Shown here: in pieces, positions 17,554 to 23,898 of the stretch
Position numbering within the stretch: the stretch's first letter is position 1
Layout of the letters: every line of letters begins with the position of its first letter
DNA from: Arthrobacter globiformis
GTDB taxonomy: Bacteria; Actinomycetota; Actinomycetes; Actinomycetales; Micrococcaceae
DNA length: 45,038 nt
Assembly (NCBI RefSeq): GCF_003261175.1
Contig: NZ_QLNP01000083.1
Location: forward strand, 1 to 45,038
Direction: 5' to 3'
Notes under the pieces: generated by a model
What the model was told of the DNA's origin: nothing
The model's database searches: none
Seen by the model: the letters and a program-made list of their open reading frames with translations, nothing else
Program-made: the position numbers and the translations under genes

Positions 17554-18717
17554 ATGGTTCGTGCAAGGTCGCTGATGCGTTCCGCGACCTCCGGAGACCG
17601 GGTTACAAGCCTTGAGCTATTCTTCGATCTGGTTTTTGTCTTCGCGCTATCGCAGCTATCCCATCATTTGCTGGAGCATCCCTCGTGGGTGGGGGCTGGT
17701 GAGACATTTGTGCTTCTTCTCGCGGTCTACAAGGTGTGGGTGTACACGACCTGGGCTGCTACATTGCTGGACACTTCGCGGCTAGAGGTGCAGTGGATGC
17801 TGCTGATCGTCATGCTTGTCACATTGTTCATGAACGCCTCAATCGGCTCAGCGTTTGGCGCCTTCGGCTGGCTCTTTGCTGCTAGCTATCTCCTCGTCCA
17901 GCTGGGCCGGGGTGCGTGGATGCTCACTGTCGGGCTTGACCGGACCACCCACGACCACTTCGTGCGCACGCTGGTCTGGGGGTGCATGAGCGCGCCGTTT
18001 TGGATTGCCGGCGTCTTTTTCGGTCAAGGTCCGCGTTTGATGTTCTGGGGTGTCGCTGCCGCGATCGACCTGGGCGGCCATATGCTGGCGCACAGGCTGC
18101 CCGGCCGGAAAACCGAAGGAAGGCGGGTCCCACTCCCGGGAGAAAGGATCTTCGAGCGGTTCGGGTTGTTCTACCTGATCGCGCTCGGCGAGACGATCCT
18201 CTCAACGGGCCTGGCGATTGCAGGCAATCTGGAGAACCCCTTGATATTTCTGACCGGGACCGTAAGTTTGGCCGGAAGCGTCGCGATCTGGTGGTGCTAC
18301 TTCCATGGCCTCGAACAGGACATTCTGGAAAAGCTTGCTTCTGTCGATGATAAGTTCAGGCCCGGCATCCTGGCGGGCAACACCTTGGTCATGTTACTGG
18401 CAGGCCTTATCCTGGTGGCGGTTGGTGATCAGCTCGTGATCAGCGATCCGGCCGTCCGCCCCGATCTGGCCACCGTTCTGCTTCTTTTTGGTGGACCGGC
18501 TCTCTTCCTTGCCGGCCGGGGCTTTTTTATTCGGCAGGTACTGGGCCAACGCCAACCATCTGATCTCGCCGGCCTCGGAGCCTTGGTCGTGCTGGCGAAT
18601 TTGACCTTTCTGCTTCCGACCTTCGTTGCCGCTATTGGGGCCGTTCTTCCACTCGTAGGCGTAGCAGTTTCCGACGCCGTGGGCCGCCGCCGCAGAACGC
18701 AACTGGGAGCCCGCTGA
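17554..18717 (+). CDS. ltrA: LtrA-like low-temperature-requirement membrane protein
   Basis: A 387-residue integral membrane protein with about ten hydrophobic segments. The family signature ELFFDLVFVFALSQLSHHLL lies near residues 20-40, with WWCYFHGLEQD around 248-258 and a basic C-terminus (GRRRRTQLGAR). LtrA was named from Listeria, where it is needed for growth at low temperature; the biochemical role is unknown. GGAGG stands six bases before the ATG. The gene is intact although its flanks on both sides are gene remnants, so it may be a recent or selected arrival. The T-richer wobble use (for example GGTTTTTGTC) differs slightly from neighbours. Confidence 0.9.
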   Translation: MVRARSLMRSATSGDRVTSLELFFDLVFVFALSQLSHHLLEHPSWVGAGETFVLLLAVYKVWVYTTWAATLLDTSRLEVQWMLLIVMLVTLFMNASIGSAFGAFGWLFAASYLLVQLGRGAWMLTVGLDRTTHDHFVRTLVWGCMSAPFWIAGVFFGQGPRLMFWGVAAAIDLGGHMLAHRLPGRKTEGRRVPLPGERIFERFGLFYLIALGETILSTGLAIAGNLENPLIFLTGTVSLAGSVAIWWCYFHGLEQDILEKLASVDDKFRPGILAGNTLVMLLAGLILVAVGDQLVISDPAVRPDLATVLLLFGGPALFLAGRGFFIRQVLGQRQPSDLAGLGALVVLANLTFLLPTFVAAIGAVLPLVGVAVSDAVGRRRRTQLGAR

Positions 18718-19040
18718 CGGCCTATTGGATGCCCGGGAACGTATCCTGCGCCGGCTTTGACAGTCTAAGAAGGCTTCTGCCTGTCCCTACCCCCACGATC
18801 CCGCGCTGGACCGCTGCATGTTTCGCAGCCCGAGTCCCGTTGCAGGGTGAGGGGGTGTTGTCAGCGGGACCGATCAGGCGGCAGGCCATCGCTGATACAG
18901 GCAGGACGACAAGTCCTTCGTAACGTGGGTTCCGACAGCTTCCGCCCCTTGACCAGCCAGCCAGCCTAGCTCAGTGGACTGCGATCACATCCAGCGCGAG
19001 CCGTCTCGCGAGCATTCCGGAGGCGCCCAGGCGCAGCGAA
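18718..19040. other. Non-coding or decayed stretch
   Basis: Between ltrA and the fuconate dehydratase remnant I see no gene with a ribosome-binding site or family motif. Short open frames exist but have no recognisable content. It is probably decayed coding DNA, as are the sequences from 19406 to 19605, where an open stretch (TDTWLAGNCDGEMDGNVKLP) looks protein-like but is unassigned. Confidence 0.45.
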
Positions 19041-19405
19041 ATGACTCCCGAAGAGCTGCTCAGCGTCGCCGATTTCACCCACATCCGCGACGCCCTCAGC
19101 CCCGAGCAAGCACTGGAGATCCTGCCTGCCGGCCAGCGCGGGAAGGGCGATGATTGCCCCGCTCAAAGCCGACGGTTCCCGGCGTACACCACCTCACCCG
19201 GATGGCCAGGGTACAGCGACGAGAAGCTGGTGCGTCTGAGTAAAGAGGCGGCGGCCGAGGGCTTTTCCATGATGAAGCTCAGCACTGGGAGGTGTCCGAG
19301 GCCATCAGCTGGGTTAATGACATTCTGGTCCACGCCGCCGGCCGGAACTTCACCGTCGTTAGCGGCACCGAATTAACCCGGCTGGTCATGGTCAGCGGGC
19401 TGTAA
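19041..19405 (+). pseudogene. Remnant of L-fuconate dehydratase (enolase superfamily) with internal deletion
   Basis: Residues read from 19041 (MTPEELLSVADFTHIRDALS) and around 19185-19280 (PAYTTSPGWPGYSDEKLVRL, then EGFSMMKL) match L-fuconate dehydratase closely. Directly after MMKL the frame changes, and 19280-19318 reads QHWEVSEAISWVN, which in the intact enzyme lies some 30 residues further on, after the metal-binding strand. The catalytic KxK region and first metal ligand are therefore deleted. From about 19319 to the stop at 19403-19405 the sequence (DILVHAAGRNFTVVSGTELT) no longer matches anything I know. N- and C-terminal domains are missing. It cannot be functional. Confidence 0.72.
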
Positions 19406-19605
19406 GACCGCTCGGTCCGCGGGACGGGGCCCACGCTGCGCGCGCCTAGGACAGACACCTGGCTGGCCGGCAACTGCGACGGGGAAATGGACGGCAACGT
19501 GAAGCTCCCCGACAACGCTCCCATGCTCAATGACGCTGGCAAGCCCTCGTGTGGCTCAGGGGCCCTGCACATGGAACACCGTCCGACTCCGAAGTCAGCA
19601 TTATA

Positions 19606-19650
19606 AAAGGAGGCCGACGACGACACGCAGTGTCGCCGTCGGCCTCCTTT
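19606..19650 (-). terminator. Strong rho-independent terminator for the small repeat-protein gene
   Basis: A long hairpin: arm AAAGGAGGCCGACG (19606-19619) pairs perfectly with CGTCGGCCTCCTTT (19637-19650), and inside it CGACAC pairs with GTGTCG around a GCA loop, with one A/C mismatch between the two helices. Read on the minus strand it ends in TTTTATAA, 40 bp after the stop of the minus-strand gene at 19690. It may also stop rightward transcription. Confidence 0.85.
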
Positions 19651-19689
19651 CTACGCCGCACGGTGCCATCCACCAAAGACGCTGGGGCT

Positions 19690-19965
19690 TTAGGCTGCAG
19701 TCGGAAGCGTTACGTAGCTGCCCTCGACGAGGCCGGCGGCAACTGCGGGAGCGCCGGCCACCGCGACATAGCTTCCACGCGTGACGGGAGACATGTTTCG
19801 GCTGCCGGGGACGGTGACATAGGTGCCTTCGACACCGGCCGGGGCGCTGCCACCGGGCAGAGTTACATAGCTGCCGCCGCGCAGCGCGGGGCCAACGACA
19901 GTGGTGCCGGCAGCGGTCTTAGGGGCGGAATGGGTCGTTGCGGGGCGTTCGGCGAGCAAAGTCAT
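19690..19965 (-). CDS. Small four-repeat protein (GSYVTLPG repeats), function unknown
   Basis: A 91-residue protein I cannot assign to a characterised family. It starts MTLLAERPATTHSAPKTAAG and then carries four copies of a nine-residue unit: GGSYVTLPG (30-38), EGTYVTVPG (46-54), RGSYVAVAG (63-71) and EGSYVTLPT (81-89), spaced 16, 17 and 18 residues apart with Ala/Pro/Gly-rich linkers. There is no Cys, signal peptide or membrane segment. Evidence that it is real: GAGGAG five bases before the ATG, a strong terminator 40 bp after the stop, and repeat units conserved in protein but varied in DNA. Tyr and Thr in each unit are possible modification or cross-link points. Beta-strand stacking or a peptide-precursor role are guesses. 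Confidence 0.78.
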   Translation of the reverse strand: MTLLAERPATTHSAPKTAAGTTVVGPALRGGSYVTLPGGSAPAGVEGTYVTVPGSRNMSPVTRGSYVAVAGAPAVAAGLVEGSYVTLPTAA

Positions 19966-20377
19966 GGGTACTCCTCGGGGTTCAGGATCAGGGCCAGTTC
20001 AGGTTCCAGTGCCGCTCAAGCAGAAGGGCGTTGCGGGTTGTGTCGCCTGCCCTGCCGGCCCGGGGATGTTCACCGGTGCGGTACTCGAGGGCTACTCTGG
20101 CCTACATCCAACTCTATCGCCTTATTGATAGCTACTCAAAATAACGTGGGTAGACTCACGCTGTGGTGGCAGGCCTGCTGGGGCAGCCAGGGGGTGAGCT
20201 CGTGCCTTCGGCGAGGAGCCGTCCGACTAGTTGCAGTGGTCGGCCAGTGCGACGACGAAGTGCCTGAACAGGATGCTCGGTTCGGGGTTACATGCCTTGG
20301 GAAAGGAAGTCATCGGACGGGTCTCCAAAGGAGGACTCAGAGAAGCTTCGCGGCTTCTGTCGCCCTTACTTGCCCCG
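19966..20377. other. Intergenic region upstream of the repeat-protein gene
   Basis: This 412-bp stretch should hold the promoter of the minus-strand repeat-protein gene. The AT-richest part (about 20100-20150) contains CTATC and GATAG as an inverted pair eight bases apart (20108-20126 area). On the minus strand TTGAGT with GATAGA 15 bases downstream is a poor promoter candidate. The right half (20160-20377) shows no gene or family motif that I can support. Confidence 0.4.
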
Positions 20378-21076
20378 CTACCAGGACGGCAACGTCGGTA
20401 GGGGGCCGCTAGCCTCCACATTGTCAAGAGCACCTCGAGCCAACCACTCGAGCAATCCTTCACGGTCCGACGAGACACGAAGAGCACCATCGCCAATCAC
20501 CCACTCGTCGCGTTCCTCCGTCACCAGGGTCATTCCCGGTGCTCCCTTGGCGCGCATCGTGCGAACGGCAGCCTCAATGGCGTTAAGCACCGAGTCCGGG
20601 TCAGCCTCTTCGATAGTCCAGGCGGTGCCGAGGTCGTGATGGTGGACGACGACCTCTGCGATTCGCAACGCCACGATTGATGTCGCGGGGATCTGCTTAC
20701 CGTGCAGGTGCACCTCCTCGACCGCGAGCCCCCCTCCCAGCCGCCGCGCCTGCTCCGCAAAGTATTGAGCGGACTCGCGCAGCATGCCAAGCAGTTCCTC
20801 ACGAGGCAAATTGGCGAGGTCCGAAATTTCCTGGCCGCGCGCCTCCTTCGAGGCGTAGAGCTGCTGCTCTTCGCCAGTGAGCGCCCAGTTAATGAGCCGG
20901 ACCAAGGCGCGGCCGTTCGAGGCGAGGTGGGCAATGACGTGGGCCCGCGTCCATCCCTCGCACAGGGAAGGGGCAGTCATTTCATCGGCGGACAGTGACT
21001 CGACGGTGGCCATTAGCATGTCGGTCTCCCTGCCGAGGCGGGACAGGTCCGAGTGCAGGCGTGCGGGGTTGATCAT
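20378..21076 (-). CDS. Maleylpyruvate isomerase family mycothiol-dependent enzyme (DinB-like)
   Basis: A 232-residue protein of the DinB-like four-helix fold. It has the family N-terminus PSLCEGWTRAHVIAHLASNG and the EVVVHHHDLG motif. Candidate metal ligands are H50, E141 and H145, matching the His-Glu-His site of the Corynebacterium enzyme. Family members transfer or isomerise substrates with mycothiol, the actinobacterial thiol; maleylpyruvate isomerase acts in gentisate breakdown. No gentisate dioxygenase is near, so the substrate here is open. Other members detoxify electrophiles, which would suit an aromatic-degradation locus. AGGGTG stands before the ATG at 21076. Confidence 0.85.
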   Translation of the reverse strand: MINPARLHSDLSRLGRETDMLMATVESLSADEMTAPSLCEGWTRAHVIAHLASNGRALVRLINWALTGEEQQLYASKEARGQEISDLANLPREELLGMLRESAQYFAEQARRLGGGLAVEEVHLHGKQIPATSIVALRIAEVVVHHHDLGTAWTIEEADPDSVLNAIEAAVRTMRAKGAPGMTLVTEERDEWVIGDGALRVSSDREGLLEWLARGALDNVEASGPLPTLPSW

Positions 21077-21401
21077 CTATTCACCCTATCGACCGGCACG
21101 GCGCGCCAACCAGCTGTCCACGCGTCTTATCCATACTGAATTCGTCCCGATTGGGACGGGTCGGGTACTTGTGGAAGCCGCATGCCCCCCAGGCCCTCAG
21201 GGTACGCCACCTCGCTCGTACTTTTATGCTGTGGCTGTCGTGCCCTTTTCATTGATATGGCCAATGTATAGATCACCCCCCGGCCCGAACCCGGGTATTT
21301 TCCTCATATGGCGCGCGTCACAGCCCTGCCACACTGGACGACGGGTGCCCCGGCGTACCCCTACCGCATTACTTCCATGCTCCGTCAGAGAGGACAGGCA
21401 T
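21077..21401. promoter_or_regulatory. Control region upstream of the BenK-like transporter
   Basis: This 325-bp gap lies between the divergent isomerase and transporter genes. It contains a perfect inverted repeat, CGTCCC (21143-21148) and GGGACG (21153-21158) around GATT, and an AT-rich segment with TATAGAT near 21265. These are candidate regulator and promoter sites. No coding sequence is supported here. Confidence 0.5.
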
Positions 21402-22793
21402 ATGGCAAAGTCGCCCACCGTCGTCGCCCAAAATCCGCGCACAGAGGCGCGCACTGCAAACTGGGTGGCGTTCGTCATCTGCGCCGCACTCTTATTCGAT
21501 GGGTACGACCTCGTCGTGTACGGCACCGTCCTGCCGGGGCTGCTCGCCGACCCAACCCAGATTGGCGCCTTCGATGCCGCCGCAGCCGGCCTCCTGGGCT
21601 CGTGGGCACTTATTGGGGTGCTGGTCGGGTCGCTGATCTGCGGCGCAGTCGGCGACTTCTTTGGCCGCCGCCGGCCCATGCTTTTGGGTATCGCCTGGTT
21701 CTCGGTAGGCATGTTCATCACGGCGCTAACCACGACCGTAACGGCCTTCGGTGCCATGCGGTTCATAACCGGGGTGGGACTCGGCATTGTTCTTGCCAGC
21801 GCCGGTGCGACCATGGCGGAGTTCGCACCGGCGGGCAGGCGCCAGTTTTACAACGCTATCGTCTACTCGGGCATCCCGGCCGGTGGCGTCTTCGCTTCCA
21901 TCATGGGCATCCTGTTCCTCAACAACATCGGTTGGCGAGGACTGTTCATGATCGGCGCCCTCCCCCTGGTCCTGCTCGTGCCCATCGCGTCGTTCAGGCT
22001 TCCCGAATCCCCGCGCTGGTTGCTGGCGCGCGGCCGCGAGGAGGAGGCTCAGGCAGCCGCCAGACGGACGGGCGTTCCGCTTATCGAAGAGCGGGTTATT
22101 CGGCAATTGGGTGCGGCCCCCCAGAAGGCCGGCTTCGCGGCTGTGTTCTCCAGCCAGTTCGCCCTGCCCTCGATCCTGTTGGGCATGATGTCTTTTTCCG
22201 GCCTGCTGCTGACCTACGGCTTGAACACGTGGCTGCCGAAGATCATGGAGGGTTACGGCTACGGGCGAACGTACGCCCTGTTCTTCCCGCTGGCGCTGAA
22301 CCTCGGGGCTGTGGTGGGAGGCCTGCTGCTCTCACGTTTGGCCGATAAGCGCGGTCCACAGCGAGTCATAGCCTTCACCTTCGTCGTGGCCACCATCTCC
22401 TTGGTTCTGATGACCTTTGGTTTCCCGCTGCCCGTGCTGTTCCTGTGCATCGCCATCGCCGGACTAGGTACGCTGGGCACCCAGGTGCTGGTTTACGGGT
22501 TCCAGTCCAACTACTACACCACCAATGCCCGGGCTGCCGGCGTCGCATGGTGCGCAAGCGTAGGCCGCTGCGGCGGCATACTGGGACCGATCATCGGTGG
22601 CTGGCTGGCTGTTGCAGGCATCGGAGGGGCTACCGCGTTCTACATCTTTGGTGGCGTGGCCCTGGTGGGGGCCGTCGTGACGGTTCTGGTTCCCCACCAG
22701 CGGAAGCTGGAAGAGGCCGAGCACAGAGTCGGGGAGATGACCGAGCACCCATCAAAAGACCACCTCGCCGCTACTTCCACAACCCGTCGCTGA
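21402..22793 (+). CDS. benK: MFS aromatic acid:H+ symporter (BenK/PcaK type)
   Basis: A 463-residue, twelve-helix MFS carrier of the aromatic acid:H+ symporter group. The first helix holds LLFDGYDLVVYGTVLPGLL, the group signature with the proton-linked Asp. The loop between helices 2 and 3 reads GDFFGRRRPMLLG, and RLPESPRWLLARGR is in the central loop. Near the aromatic-ring genes the substrate is most likely benzoate; 4-hydroxybenzoate or protocatechuate are alternatives. Start chosen at 21402 (GAGAGGA upstream); the frame is open far upstream but with no family sequence. A second benzoate carrier, benE, lies 11 kb away. Confidence 0.9.
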   Translation: MAKSPTVVAQNPRTEARTANWVAFVICAALLFDGYDLVVYGTVLPGLLADPTQIGAFDAAAAGLLGSWALIGVLVGSLICGAVGDFFGRRRPMLLGIAWFSVGMFITALTTTVTAFGAMRFITGVGLGIVLASAGATMAEFAPAGRRQFYNAIVYSGIPAGGVFASIMGILFLNNIGWRGLFMIGALPLVLLVPIASFRLPESPRWLLARGREEEAQAAARRTGVPLIEERVIRQLGAAPQKAGFAAVFSSQFALPSILLGMMSFSGLLLTYGLNTWLPKIMEGYGYGRTYALFFPLALNLGAVVGGLLLSRLADKRGPQRVIAFTFVVATISLVLMTFGFPLPVLFLCIAIAGLGTLGTQVLVYGFQSNYYTTNARAAGVAWCASVGRCGGILGPIIGGWLAVAGIGGATAFYIFGGVALVGAVVTVLVPHQRKLEEAEHRVGEMTEHPSKDHLAATSTTRR

Positions 22794-22943
22794 CCGCACC
22801 GCCCGGCAGCTCCCGCCCGGGTGCGCGACCCACACCGCTATTGGGTCTGACGCATGTACTAGTCGTCCATTTTATGGTTACTCTGTGAATCAATGGTGTT
22901 CGGTCCTGGACCGGATACACCGGGCGGAGGGAAGGCACCCACA

Positions 22944-23864
22944 ATGGAGATACGGCAGCTGAACTACTTCATCGCTGTAGCGGAGGAGCGCCACTTTGGC
23001 CGTGCCGCTGAACGCCTCCACATGGCTCAGCCGCCCTTGTCGCAGCAAATCCGCCAGCTGGAGGAGCAATTGGGGGTGCGCCTGTTTAACCGCACTACCC
23101 GTAGGGTCGAGCTTACGGCGGCTGGGCAGGAGCTGCTGACCCGGGGGCGGCAGATTGTCAACGCCGTCGGAACGCTCCGGGCGGACGTGTACCAGGTCGG
23201 ACAGGGTGCTGCCGGGGTGCTGCGCGTGGGCTTCTCCGGCTCGGCGACCTATGGGGTTATGCCCCCGATCGTCCGCCGCGCCAAGCAGGAACTCCCGGGA
23301 CTGTCGCTCACCCTGCATGGCGAGATGCTGACTCCTGCAATGGAGGAAGGGCTACGGGATGGCACCCTCGATGCGGCGCTGTTGCGTCCACCCGTCGCCT
23401 CGCAAGAGATTGACTACCACGTGGTGACGCGTGAGCCGCTAATCGTGGCGCTGCCCTCCTTCAGTCCCCTTGCGGTGGACCGGCCAGTGTCGGTGCGCGA
23501 ACTACAAGACCAAGCGTTCATTGCCTATCCACCGGATTCTGTTCTCTACCGGACCACCGCAGGCATTTGCCGGAAGGCCGGTTTCCAGCCGCGCATCACC
23601 CAAGTGATCAGTGAGACCTCCACGATGCTCTCCCTGGTGGCCGCCGGTGGTGGTGTAGCCATCATTCCCGCAAGCATCCGTGCCCTCCAGCTTGAGGGCG
23701 TGGTCTATCGCGACATTGACGAAGCCCCCGAAGTTGAACTGGCCGTCGCTTGGCGGCGTGAGGACCGATCCGCGCTGCTCCACAATTTTCTCGGCGTCGT
23801 CCGCGCCGCCACGACAGGACTTCCCAGTATTCATGTTCCTTCCCCTCCCGCAACAACGCGATAA
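22944..23864 (+). CDS. LysR-family transcriptional regulator (CatR/BenM type)
   Basis: A 306-residue LysR protein. The winged helix-turn-helix is at residues 1-60 (MEIRQLNYFIAVAEERHFG, then LHMAQPPLSQQIRQLEEQLG). The rest is a periplasmic-binding-like sensor domain with LRVGFSGSATYGVMPPIVRR and a YPPDSVLY segment typical of the CatR/BenM/CatM group that senses muconate or benzoate. The ATG at 22944 follows GGAGGGAAGG. It lies 150 bp after benK in the same direction and is convergent with the LAL regulator. Its likely targets are benK or the cat genes; the inducer is inferred from family resemblance only. Confidence 0.87.
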   Translation: MEIRQLNYFIAVAEERHFGRAAERLHMAQPPLSQQIRQLEEQLGVRLFNRTTRRVELTAAGQELLTRGRQIVNAVGTLRADVYQVGQGAAGVLRVGFSGSATYGVMPPIVRRAKQELPGLSLTLHGEMLTPAMEEGLRDGTLDAALLRPPVASQEIDYHVVTREPLIVALPSFSPLAVDRPVSVRELQDQAFIAYPPDSVLYRTTAGICRKAGFQPRITQVISETSTMLSLVAAGGGVAIIPASIRALQLEGVVYRDIDEAPEVELAVAWRREDRSALLHNFLGVVRAATTGLPSIHVPSPPATTR

Positions 23865-23898
23865 ACGATAGGGCCGCCATGGACATGAGGAGACGTCC

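Noticed and set aside
19549-20412. 287-codon plus-strand frame across the terminator and repeat-protein gene
   Set aside because: It reads through a strong hairpin and lies opposite the repeat gene; arginine/glycine-rich without motif.
20227-20496. 89-codon minus-strand frame ending in a protein-like tail (SILFRHFVVALADHCN)
   Set aside because: No ribosome-binding site, overlaps the isomerase gene in another frame, and no recognised family.
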